Source: Lachnospiraceae bacterium
Lineage (GTDB): Bacteria; Bacillota; Clostridia; Lachnospirales; Lachnospiraceae
Assembly: GCA_910576335.1 (NCBI GenBank)
Contig: CAJTIU010000008.1
Coordinates: forward strand, 62,001 to 126,000
Direction: 5' to 3'
DNA length: 64,000 nucleotides
Position 1 is the first letter of the stretch. Every line of letters starts with the position of its first letter. The notes beneath the pieces were generated by a model. That model did no database searches and was not told the origin of the DNA. It saw only the letters and a list, made by a program, of their open reading frames with translations. The position numbers and the translations under genes are program-made. Shown piece by piece: positions 36,948 through 45,157 of the stretch.

Positions 36948-37132
36948 CAGCGGCAAACTGCTTTGTATATAAAATTGAATAGCGTACATGCCAAAGGACA
37001 TTTCATCTTTTATTTAGGTGGATGTCCTTTTCAAAAATTAAGGCAAATTGACATTTCCACAAAAGATGATATAATATAGCGGAATAACGATGTTGAAATT
37101 TGTATATATTATATCAGAGAGGAGGACAGGAT

Positions 37133-37795
37133 ATGCGAAAAACTTATACAACTTTTGTGTGCGAACAATTAACAGCAGTGCCAACAGGGATGCCAATTTA
37201 TACGGGGCAGATTGCAAAGAAAATTGCAGCAATTTATGATTTGGAAGAAAAAGAAGCGGCGGCAGCGGCGGCAGTTGCGGTAAAGCGTGTGCTGGATGGA
37301 AAACTCCTACCGGAACTTCGATGTTTTCAAAAAGGAATTTACTATCGTACAGCAGTGACGCCTTTTGGTGAAACGGGAATTAACAAGGAAAAGCTGATTG
37401 CGGATAAATACTTGTTGCCGGATATTGGGTATGAAACCGGCTTAACAATCCTTCACCGTATGGGGCTGACTTCCCAGATGCCGCGGGAGCGTGTATTGGC
37501 GACCAATGCGGTGAAAGATTGTATGAGAACAGATAAAAGACTTGGTGTTGTGATTCGACCACCCAAGGCTCCTGTCACAGCAGAAAATAAAGAATATCTG
37601 CGAATACTTGACGCATTAGATTTGTCAGAAAAAGCTCCGGTAGATGAAGAACACCCTTATGAGATTATTGCGGACTATATTCAGAAAAAAGAGCTGAAAT
37701 ATAAAGTCCTGCTGGCATTTGCTGATCGTTATTATAATCATAATACGGTATTGTGCCTTGCACATACCGCGAGTATGGGAGGAACTATGGTATGA
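37133..37795 (+). CDS. AbiEi-type (DUF6088) antitoxin and transcriptional repressor
   Basis: A 220-residue protein of the DUF6088/AbiEi-like group, the antitoxin half of type IV AbiE systems. It starts MRKTYTTFVCEQLTAVPTG with GGAGGA 8 bases upstream, has a winged-helix-like N-terminus (MPIYTGQIAKKIAAIYDLEE, then AVAVKRVLDG) and an alpha/beta C-terminus. Its stop overlaps the start of the AbiEii gene (ATGGTATGAAA), the standard AbiE coupling. Intact, whereas its toxin partner is broken. Confidence 0.75.
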   Translation: MRKTYTTFVCEQLTAVPTGMPIYTGQIAKKIAAIYDLEEKEAAAAAAVAVKRVLDGKLLPELRCFQKGIYYRTAVTPFGETGINKEKLIADKYLLPDIGYETGLTILHRMGLTSQMPRERVLATNAVKDCMRTDKRLGVVIRPPKAPVTAENKEYLRILDALDLSEKAPVDEEHPYEIIADYIQKKELKYKVLLAFADRYYNHNTVLCLAHTASMGGTMV

Positions 37796-38666
37796 AATTA
37801 CATGAAGATAAAGATGCGTTTGGCCTTTTGCTTGAAAACATACATGAAAAGACAGGATATCGGACAGATGTACTGGAAAAGGATTATTATGTTTTGCTAA
37901 TCTTGCAGGAATTATCCAATTTTCAGGCAGACGGACTTCCGGCTTATTTCAAAGGCGGAACAGCCCTTTATAAAGCACTGAAAACGACTAACCGTTTTTC
38001 AGAAGACATTGACCTGAGGTAATTGCGGTTTATACATATGATCCTGTTACTGCTTTTGATACGGACGATGCACTGCAACGTTTTGGCAAGCTAAAAGTGG
38101 AAGCAACTTCTTTTACGATTAGTGAACCGGTGGATAGTTTAGAAATATCTGCGATGCTTTACAACCTGGCGACAGAGGAACAAAAGAAGATTCTTGAAAC
38201 AGTGTATGATGTAAAGCCATTTTTTATTCAGACCATCACTTTGGAACGGATTTTTGTTGACAAACTTTTTGCTGCAGAAGCGTATGTTCGTCATTCTTCC
38301 ATAAATCAGCGAGCATTTGAAGCGGCAAAGCATATTTATGATTTAGCAGTTATTGCACAGCATCCGAAAGTATCCGCGTTGTTATCAGATTCAGATAAAT
38401 TAAAGCACCTTTTGGAAATTCGTATGAAGGAGGAACAAGGACGCCTTGATGGAATACCTGGCATTGTTCCGACAGAATTTATATTCTTTACACAGGCTGG
38501 GGATAATAGCGGTGTCCGCAAAGCGTATGAAACCATGCAGAACCAATATGTCCTCAGAGAACAAGATCGAATTGAGTTTAAGACAGCGGTAAAAGCTTTG
38601 ATAAATATTCAGGAGAGCTTATTAAAAAATCCTGCATGGACAGACTTTCATAATACAACAATTTAA
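37792..38666 (+). pseudogene. AbiEii nucleotidyltransferase toxin, deletion plus frameshift
   Basis: The first 76 codons give EKDYYVLLILQELSNF and FKGGTALYKA, with the nucleotidyltransferase GG(T/S) motif, and FSEDIDL where the metal Asp pair lies, then stop at 38022. In the next frame EVIAVYTYDPVTAFDTDDAL resumes and continues to 38666 with the AbiEii helical C-terminus (DKLFAAEAY, YDLAVI). About 60-90 residues appear deleted at the junction near 38010-38022. The toxin should be inactive. The C-terminal frame alone may still be translated. Confidence 0.75.
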
Positions 38667-38681
38667 CAAGTTGGGAGATTT

Positions 38682-39047
38682 ATGTATAGTTTTCTCATTC
38701 CCATCGTTCCATTCCCAGACGGCAACGGACGAACCGGGCGACTCATCATGTTCAAAGAATGCCTACGTAACAACATTGTCCCATTCATCATCACAGACCA
38801 ATACAAAGGATATTACTTCCGAAGGCTGAAAGAATGGCAGACAGGAGGCGAAAAAGGATTCTTAAGGGATATCTGCCTGCTAATGCAGGACAACATGAAA
38901 AGAGTCATGGACTATTTAGAAATCAGGTATTATGACAACAGTCTCATGGATACCAACAACAGACCTTTACCAAAAAACATCAACCCAGAAACAGTGAATT
39001 TGGGACGGGGTATTTTTAAAAATACCCCGTCCCAAATTCGCAATTAG
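38682..39047 (+). pseudogene. Fic-family fragment with a lost catalytic His
   Basis: Holds only the Fic core after the active loop: PIVPFPDGNGRTGRLIMFKE. The expected HPFxDGNGR is VPFPDGNGR, so the catalytic His is replaced by Val. About 200 N-terminal residues are missing. The C-terminus reads through a GGGGACGGGG palindrome (RGIFKNTPSQ). Not functional as an AMP transferase. Confidence 0.65.
38996..39039. repeat. GGGGACGGGG palindrome, copy F
   Basis: Perfect 44-bp palindrome (GAATTTGGGACGGGGTATTT arm) at the end of the cas effector operon, five bases from the stop of its last gene; a likely terminator for it. Confidence 0.85.
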
Positions 39048-41077
39048 TCCAGTTTGATTCCTTTCAATAGATCTCCAAAGGATGTCCCGACCGACTCCTG
39101 TGCCCGGCCTTTCTGTTTCTGGGACTGGTTTTTTCCTTTTTTATTTTTTTCATATGGTTTCTGGGAATCGTTCTTTTTCTGTCTGTAATGTTGTTCGGTA
39201 TCTCCCCTTACTACTTCTCCCACTTCTGGAAGTTGAGCTTTGTTGTTTACACGTCCCTGATATTCATTCAATTTCATATACCGCGTCCTTCTCCCGTCGG
39301 GAATCTTTGATGCATCTTTCATAAGGAAAAATTCTCTTAATCTTTTCTCGTCCTGGATGTCTTTTCCGAGGAATCTGATTACTTCTTCTTTTGCCAGGTT
39401 AATATATTGGTCTTTTTTATCTGTTTTGGGTTCATATGGGTTCAGGCAAAATTCTGAATCACTGTAGAGGTTTTCCTGGTCCAGTGTCTCCAGTGCTGTC
39501 AGGCGGATTTTTACTCTTCCATACCCGTATGGTTTTCCTTTTCCGATATTCTGCTGGCTGTTTTCTTCCAGAAGCAGTCCCCAGAGAATCATTCCCAGTT
39601 CTTCTTCTGTCAGATTATGGAAGTGGATTTCTCCTTTGAATATGGTTCCTTCGCTGTAGGGCCGGAAGTGGGTTGCCACCTTATCATTCGTGCCGGTCTC
39701 GCTTCTTTCTGTGCGCTCTCTCAGCCAGTACTGCTTGACTCCCCGCAGTTCGAACAAGTCGTTGTATGTAGCCGGCCTGCCGCCCATTCCTTTCAGATAG
39801 TCCAGATAGCTTGTTGGCTTTGGGCCTCCCAGAATCAGGGAGACCTCGTCAAGCTCTTTTCCGCTTCCTGTCTCCAGCTTTGCATCCATGAATGAGAGCC
39901 TGGACTTATAGCTCTCTTTCTCTCTTGCATAGCCGAATAATGACTGGCAGTAGTCTACCTTTTCTTCCATCTGTTCTTCTGGTATTCCTGCATAGATGTC
40001 CTTCTCATAGAACAGGCGCAGCCTTGGGGTGAATCCAAAGTATATCTTTCCTTCTATATAAATATAGAACACAGGCTTTGTCTCCCCGTCTTCCGGCAGG
40101 AGGAAAAATTTCTTGTCTATGGTCTCGATCTGGTTCTTTTTTCCTTCATAATCTCTCCTGTAGCTGTCTATATCTTCCTGGGGAATCGGAATCTTCTCTC
40201 CCTTTTCATTGATTTCCGGAATAACATAGATTGCTTTCTTTTCATTCATAGGCCCTGAGGAGAGGAGGTATCCGCTTTGCAGGCCTGCTTCCTTTCCTGT
40301 TCCCGGCTCTGTAATCCCGGTAACCTGGTGACTGCCTCTTAGATAGTATCCTATCTTTCTTGTGTATGGACGATAGTTCTTGTTCTTTGTTCCTTTGTAA
40401 TGGATGCCGTTTTTGCGCATTTCTGAATAAAAGGGTGCATCCCTGTGCTGCAGCTCTATACGCTTCAGGAATTCGAACCCGTGGAATTTGTCTTCAATAA
40501 TCTTCCGCTCACTTACCACATAATAGTTCATCTTTCCCCGTTCCCGGTCGATCGTATCTACCACAGTCGGAATAATCGTATAGGCTCCTCCTTCATTTCT
40601 GATATAACCGGCTTTCACATTCTTTAGTACAGAGATTCTTATTTTCTCGCCATCCTTTCCAGGTATCTCCAGGAATCCGCTTCCCAGAAGGGTGTCGTAT
40701 ACATCTTTTCTGGAATTTTTCTCTCTTCTTCCGGCCACATCCCGGTACATAAGGATGGCATTCTGGATATCATCTCTTACTGACGAAGAGCTTAAGATCT
40801 GTACATTGCTCCGCACCAGTCCCCGGATCGTACTGCCCGGTATGACTTTCTCTCCATAACAGTTTTGATAGAATCTCTCTGTCCTGTCATTCTGGTTTTT
40901 TCCGGCTGACACAAAGACCGGAGTCACGGCCTCGATCTCATACTGAATCCTTCCGGACTTCAATTCTGTACTGATTACATTATGAGCCTGAAGATTCTCC
41001 TTCTCTACATGGTTTACTTTTTTACTGAGCCCGATAAAGTTATAGGGCGCTCCCACATAGCCATTATTCCCTGCCAT
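39044..41077 (-). CDS. Type III-D RAMP protein, TIGR03986 family (Cas7-like)
   Basis: A 677-residue RAMP-fold subunit of the Csm-like effector complex. The N-terminal Cas7 signature is VTPVFVSAGKNQN followed by VIPGSTIRGLVRSNV near residue 80. A second half contains KVATHFRPYSEGTIFKGEIH and the glycine loop GKGKPYGYGRVKIRL. The C-terminal 70 residues are lysine and glutamine rich, probably flexible and RNA-contacting. Last gene of the cas10 operon; overlaps csx19 by 14 bases. The family is characteristic of III-D loci. Confidence 0.82.
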   Translation of the reverse strand: MAGNNGYVGAPYNFIGLSKKVNHVEKENLQAHNVISTELKSGRIQYEIEAVTPVFVSAGKNQNDRTERFYQNCYGEKVIPGSTIRGLVRSNVQILSSSSVRDDIQNAILMYRDVAGRREKNSRKDVYDTLLGSGFLEIPGKDGEKIRISVLKNVKAGYIRNEGGAYTIIPTVVDTIDRERGKMNYYVVSERKIIEDKFHGFEFLKRIELQHRDAPFYSEMRKNGIHYKGTKNKNYRPYTRKIGYYLRGSHQVTGITEPGTGKEAGLQSGYLLSSGPMNEKKAIYVIPEINEKGEKIPIPQEDIDSYRRDYEGKKNQIETIDKKFFLLPEDGETKPVFYIYIEGKIYFGFTPRLRLFYEKDIYAGIPEEQMEEKVDYCQSLFGYAREKESYKSRLSFMDAKLETGSGKELDEVSLILGGPKPTSYLDYLKGMGGRPATYNDLFELRGVKQYWLRERTERSETGTNDKVATHFRPYSEGTIFKGEIHFHNLTEEELGMILWGLLLEENSQQNIGKGKPYGYGRVKIRLTALETLDQENLYSDSEFCLNPYEPKTDKKDQYINLAKEEVIRFLGKDIQDEKRLREFFLMKDASKIPDGRRTRYMKLNEYQGRVNNKAQLPEVGEVVRGDTEQHYRQKKNDSQKPYEKNKKGKNQSQKQKGRAQESVGTSFGDLLKGIKLD

Positions 41078-41486
41078 ATTCTGCCTCCTCTGTTACCGCG
41101 AAAGGTCTTGTATATACGACCACTGCCTGACCGTCCTCATCTGCTGCCAGATACTCCTTTATATTAAGTATCTTTCCGTTTCTCATACGGTATGATTTCA
41201 CAAGGCAGTCTCCTCCCCCTTCTGTCTCAGAAATACGGACTGCTCTTAATTTCCCCGGAGAATCCCACTCGTGCTCAAACACATGCAGTTCCTCTGTTCT
41301 GTTAAATGCCCTTAATTCCACCAGTTCATCCCATTGGATCTGTACATCTCCGGGAACTCCATACTGCAGATCACTGATCATATGGGCGATGATGTAATCA
41401 TACCGGCCTATCTGTTCTTTTGCTTTTTCTGCTTCTATTTCTTCCATATTTAACTTTTCTGTTATCTGTTCCATGATCTGTCCCAT
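41064..41486 (-). CDS. csx19: Csx19-like type III-D protein (TIGR03984)
   Basis: A 140-residue protein found between Cas7-type genes of III-D operons. It starts with a helical stretch (EQITEKLNMEEIEAEKAKEQ) and continues with a beta-rich body (YDYIIAHMISDLQYGVPGDV, then LRAFNRTEELHVFEHEW). It is probably a structural part of the effector complex. Assignment rests on size, position and partial pattern recall. No separate Cas11 small subunit gene is seen, so it may also stand in for that role. Confidence 0.65.
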   Translation of the reverse strand: MGQIMEQITEKLNMEEIEAEKAKEQIGRYDYIIAHMISDLQYGVPGDVQIQWDELVELRAFNRTEELHVFEHEWDSPGKLRAVRISETEGGGDCLVKSYRMRNGKILNIKEYLAADEDGQAVVVYTRPFAVTEEAEYGRE

Positions 41487-41491
41487 ATGCC

Positions 41492-42850
41492 TTATCCTTC
41501 TTTATATGACCGCAGTGAATGTAAATACTGATTCACCTGCTCCTGTCCCCTTCGTATCTTTTTTTCCTTACAGTCAATCTCCAGTAACTTCTCATTCCCG
41601 CACCTTACTGTGAGTGAGCTTCCATCCAGATATCCTCTTCCAATACTGCTGCCGCTTCCAAGCGGAAGGATTCCCAGCGCTATATCCCGCAATGCCATCA
41701 ATACCAGTCCGCAGGCCCAGTCTGTATTTTTCTCAATATCCACACAGATGGTAATCTCTCCAAAGGCAGGTTTCTCCGTAAAGAGTCCGCCGTACATCAC
41801 ACTTCCTGTAAATTTATCAATATGGAGCCTGTGCTGCAGATTCGCATTCTCATTTTTCTTCGATTGTCCGATGACAGAATCATAGAACCGCAGTCTTCCG
41901 GTCTTTCCGCCGTTCTCGTCCGCTTCCTTTCCAAAAAGCTCCGTTACGCACTCTTCTCCCATGCCCCTGAACGCGGCAATCTTCTCAATCTGGCTCCTTA
42001 CAACACCTTTTACAGAACTTGCAGGCAGTATATATTCTTTCCTGTGATTCCGTATATTTACGGATGACGGCGTATCCTTTCCGTATTCTGTCACGGCAAT
42101 CGCTTTCACCAGAATACTCCCTGTTGTCTTTCCAGTCAGTTCAAAATGAATCCATCTGCTGTCTGTCTCATCCGTATCTGTGATCTGCTTCGTGATGTCC
42201 GCCATTTTTTTATTCTCATCAATCCAGCAGCTCCTGTCACGACTGTCACACATGTCATAGACTGCCTTTTTCACGGTGAGCAGATTCACATACCCGCAGC
42301 CATTGCTCTTCTGGCCGCCCAGCTGTATCTCGCCTCTGTGAAGCGCTTTCAGTCCCTTCTCCAGCGCATCCTCCAGATTCTCGTCCTTTTCATAGAGATA
42401 GATGGAGAAAGAAAATTGCGATCCGGAAGCCACTGATTCTATCTCAAACTTCGATCCGCTGTTCTTCTGGCTTCCCTTTATCTTAAAGGACTGTCCGGTA
42501 CCAGTGGCCGAGTCTATCCGAAGCCTTGGCCGGATCTCCGTATGTATGGCAGATTCCTGGAAAAAACCATCTGTAAAAAATACATGGCTGCTGCTTTCCG
42601 TATCTTCTTTGTCCTGGCATGAGGACCCAAACAGTCTTTTCTGCAGTATCTCATCCTCTGAATAAAATTCCCGCAGAGCGCCAGCAATTCCAGTTGCCTG
42701 GACAAAGGGGACATTCTTCACCGGATGAATCAGCACCTCCCCGTTGCTCCCGTTCCCGGATCCTATATGCAGAGGCTCCCTGCACTGGGCAGTAATTGTA
42801 TATTTTGCCACCTTATTATAGATACACATCTGGTTAACATCAATCTGCAT
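41492..42850 (-). CDS. Double-RAMP Cas7-Cas7 fusion subunit (Csm3-like)
   Basis: A 452-residue protein with two Cas7/Csm3-like RAMP domains. Domain 1 (about 1-200): AQCREPLHIGSGNGSNGE, the insertion with GTGQSFKIKG, and GGQKSNGCGYVNLL. Domain 2 (about 230-440): ILPASSVKGVVRSQIEKI, HRLHIDKFTGSV and LPLGSGSSIGRGYL. Each supplies a backbone position on the crRNA, and Cas7 thumb Asp residues cut target RNA. It overlaps csx10 by 11 bases, with GGAGG inside csx10. In the III-D2/III-E lineages such fusions are common. Confidence 0.82.
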   Translation of the reverse strand: MQIDVNQMCIYNKVAKYTITAQCREPLHIGSGNGSNGEVLIHPVKNVPFVQATGIAGALREFYSEDEILQKRLFGSSCQDKEDTESSSHVFFTDGFFQESAIHTEIRPRLRIDSATGTGQSFKIKGSQKNSGSKFEIESVASGSQFSFSIYLYEKDENLEDALEKGLKALHRGEIQLGGQKSNGCGYVNLLTVKKAVYDMCDSRDRSCWIDENKKMADITKQITDTDETDSRWIHFELTGKTTGSILVKAIAVTEYGKDTPSSVNIRNHRKEYILPASSVKGVVRSQIEKIAAFRGMGEECVTELFGKEADENGGKTGRLRFYDSVIGQSKKNENANLQHRLHIDKFTGSVMYGGLFTEKPAFGEITICVDIEKNTDWACGLVLMALRDIALGILPLGSGSSIGRGYLDGSSLTVRCGNEKLLEIDCKEKKIRRGQEQVNQYLHSLRSYKEG

Positions 42851-44381
42851 GCATTCTCACCTCCCTGTTTGCATAACGGATCTGCTCTATGATTAGCTGC
42901 AGTTTGCGGCCTAAGATCTCCTCTTCACTCAGCACCTCTGATACGGGCACGCCCAGTATCTTCTTATTTTTCTGGTTCATGCCAAGTCTCTCCAGCAAAT
43001 CCTCTTCCAGTACAGAGCTTATGTATCTGTACAAAGCATCCTGCCGCTTCCTCCCGTCATGCCTCTTATTTTTCTCATCCTTCTCCTGGGAATGTGCAGC
43101 GAATTCCAACATCTTTTCCTTTGCCTCCCTGGGGGAATACCGCAGCTCCATACAGATTGATAATACAATCCCCAGTTTACTGTTCGAGATTCCTGAGAGC
43201 CTGAGCGGATGATCTACCAGATACCGCTCCATGGCCCTCTCCATACGGTGCATCATAAGCCCCCTCGCTGCAATCCTCATGTCCATGTCTACTTCTTTTT
43301 CATGGCCGCCCGGCAGGCTCACGGCATCATCCGCGTTTTCCTTCTTATCTGCAGGAATCTTATACCTTAACCGGTCATACCCGTCAAAGAACATGATCTG
43401 TCCAAAGCCTTCATTCCTCCGGATTCCGATTCCCTGTTCTTCCAGTTTGGCAAAATGCTCTGCGCTGACCGCGCTGCCATCTTCCGTCTCAATACAGAAT
43501 ACACTTCCGGCCTCGTACATCATGGCAGATGGGATAGCGCCGTCCCATGAACGGTTATACCCATGGACCTCCACAACGGAAGACGCGCACCTGTCCAGAC
43601 GAAGGGGACTGCTGCAGAGCCGTTTTGACAGGATCTCCAGATCCAGGCCGGCCAGTTCGCCCCAGGAATTCCTCATGGACATATTAGACAGCAGAACCAT
43701 GTAAAAACGGCTCCTGTCCCTCTGGATCCTCAGTTCACCATAAGGGATGCCTCTTTCGATTTCCGCCCTGACGCACCGGCACCTTCCATAGCCCGAATAC
43801 CGACTGTTTCCTATATAAAAACTGTCTGAAAATACCTGCCGGACAGCCATGACCACCTCATCTGCTATGCTGTCGTCAAACGTAATATATCCGGCAAAAT
43901 TCTGCCCCTTTTGCATATACTGGCTGCGGAAGACGGTTCTTTTTCCTTCCCGCCCCCGGTTAATATTCAGGTTCTCTCCCATGGCAGCACTGCCATATAA
44001 GATATTTTCCCCTTCCGGATAGCAGTACCGGCCAAGGGACGCCCTTTTCTTACCCTGTCCAATATCCCTGACAAGCACATTTTCAATCTCCTTCTTCCCC
44101 CTGCAGGCTGCTTTATCCTCATAGAATCCCTTCAGGGACGGAATCATCCTCTTACCGTCTGACATAAGATAGGCATTCATAAAATGTACCTTATCAGAAA
44201 ATAAATCCTTCTTCATTTTCTCAAATTTCTTCTCATCCTTACGCAGAGAATGGATCACCAGCCCTCTTATGGTGCTTCCCGGTATGTAATAAAGTGTATC
44301 CGTCTGTCCCTGCTGACTGGTATCGTCATTGGCAATCCTGAGAGGACCAACATTCTGAATCTCCAAGTCCAGATATCTCAT
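42840..44381 (-). CDS. csx10: Type III-D Cas5-like subunit Csx10
   Basis: A 513-residue RAMP protein that caps the crRNA 5' end. It has the Csx10 wording: YYIPGSTIRGLVIHSLR near residue 35, then VFRSQYMQKGQNFAGYITFD, and SFYIGNSRYSGYGRCRC as glycine-rich loop. The C-terminal third is helical with charged residues. ATG 44381 is chosen because it overlaps the upstream TAA (TAATG) with GGGGAGGAG before it; an open frame upstream to 44537 is an artefact. Central gene of the effector operon. Confidence 0.85.
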   Translation of the reverse strand: MRYLDLEIQNVGPLRIANDDTSQQGQTDTLYYIPGSTIRGLVIHSLRKDEKKFEKMKKDLFSDKVHFMNAYLMSDGKRMIPSLKGFYEDKAACRGKKEIENVLVRDIGQGKKRASLGRYCYPEGENILYGSAAMGENLNINRGREGKRTVFRSQYMQKGQNFAGYITFDDSIADEVVMAVRQVFSDSFYIGNSRYSGYGRCRCVRAEIERGIPYGELRIQRDRSRFYMVLLSNMSMRNSWGELAGLDLEILSKRLCSSPLRLDRCASSVVEVHGYNRSWDGAIPSAMMYEAGSVFCIETEDGSAVSAEHFAKLEEQGIGIRRNEGFGQIMFFDGYDRLRYKIPADKKENADDAVSLPGGHEKEVDMDMRIAARGLMMHRMERAMERYLVDHPLRLSGISNSKLGIVLSICMELRYSPREAKEKMLEFAAHSQEKDEKNKRHDGRKRQDALYRYISSVLEEDLLERLGMNQKNKKILGVPVSEVLSEEEILGRKLQLIIEQIRYANREVRMHAD

Positions 44382-44959
44382 TACCCGATCTCCTCCCCTC
44401 TTACACGTACTTTCCCAAAGCCGCGGCTCCTCATGCTCCCGGCCCATTTGATGAGGGCAAGCACTTCTTTCACTGTTTCCGCATCTTCCCCTGCACAAGT
44501 ACAGGTTCCGTAAAAATTCAGTCCTTTTTTGATACACCTTGCCACCCTGAGGGACTCCCCCTTTGCCATCCCATCTTCAAGCTCGGTAAATGTCCGCAGA
44601 TAGGTTAACATCTCCGTGATCTCCTGACTGGTAATCCCGTCCTCTTCCTCTATCCCTGCAATGACATCCGGGTGAAGCGTCAGATCAGAGAATACGAGCT
44701 TATGAAGACATACTGTGTCATCTGACCCACTCTCTCCCATCAGATCTCTGACCATGTCAGAGGCCTCCTTCTCCGGCTTTTTTATCCAGGTGAGATAATT
44801 CATAAGCTCTTCCCTAAATATTCCCTTTAATGTGCTTCCTTTTAAAAATGGAAATCCCCGGGAATCTGTCTGTACACAGATATCTTCTCCTCCCGGCATG
44901 CTCATTCCATTTCCAAATATCGTGTCTGATTCTAACTGCATATGCACTAATAACTGCAT
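44381..44959 (-). CDS. Csm3-like Cas7 RAMP subunit
   Basis: A 192-residue single-domain Cas7. It opens MQLLVHMQLESDTIFGNGMS, then has GFPFLKGSTLKGIFREEL with the RAMP KGSxLKG motif, and ends with SMRSRGFGKVRVRGEE, the glycine loop. ATG 44959 follows AAGGAGGAA; a longer open frame from 44992 has no ribosome site. Its upstream side is a MITE insertion that separates it from cas10 by 189 bases, yet the rest of the operon is tightly overlapping. Confidence 0.85.
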   Translation of the reverse strand: MQLLVHMQLESDTIFGNGMSMPGGEDICVQTDSRGFPFLKGSTLKGIFREELMNYLTWIKKPEKEASDMVRDLMGESGSDDTVCLHKLVFSDLTLHPDVIAGIEEEDGITSQEITEMLTYLRTFTELEDGMAKGESLRVARCIKKGLNFYGTCTCAGEDAETVKEVLALIKWAGSMRSRGFGKVRVRGEEIG

Positions 44960-44992
44960 GCCCTTCCTCCTTCGCATCTGCCATCTATACAT

Positions 44993-45157
44993 CTAGTATA
45001 AACCAATTTAAATGCCTTTCTGTTTCACTGAGGATGCTTTTTCGAGAGTGCATGTGTAAAAACGTAGGCGTAGCGGGCTACGCTGAGGCTTTTACACATG
45101 TGCTATCGGGAAATCAGACCAGTGAAACGTAAGGTTATTTAAATTGGTTTATACTAG
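44993..45157. mobile_element. 165-bp MITE inserted between cas10 and the csm3-like gene
   Basis: Perfect 21-bp terminal inverted repeats starting CTAGTATAAACC (44993-45013 and 45137-45157) with imperfect extension inward. A second nested palindrome in the centre (GCATGTGTAAAA and TTTTACACATGTGC arms). No open reading frame. The right end supplies the last codons and TAA stop of cas10. A 27-base piece of its centre recurs at 55285-55312. Confidence 0.8.

Noticed and set aside
44382-44537. Upstream extension of the Csx10 frame
   Set aside because: It overlaps the csm3-like gene entirely, has no ribosome site and lacks family similarity; ATG 44381 is well supported.
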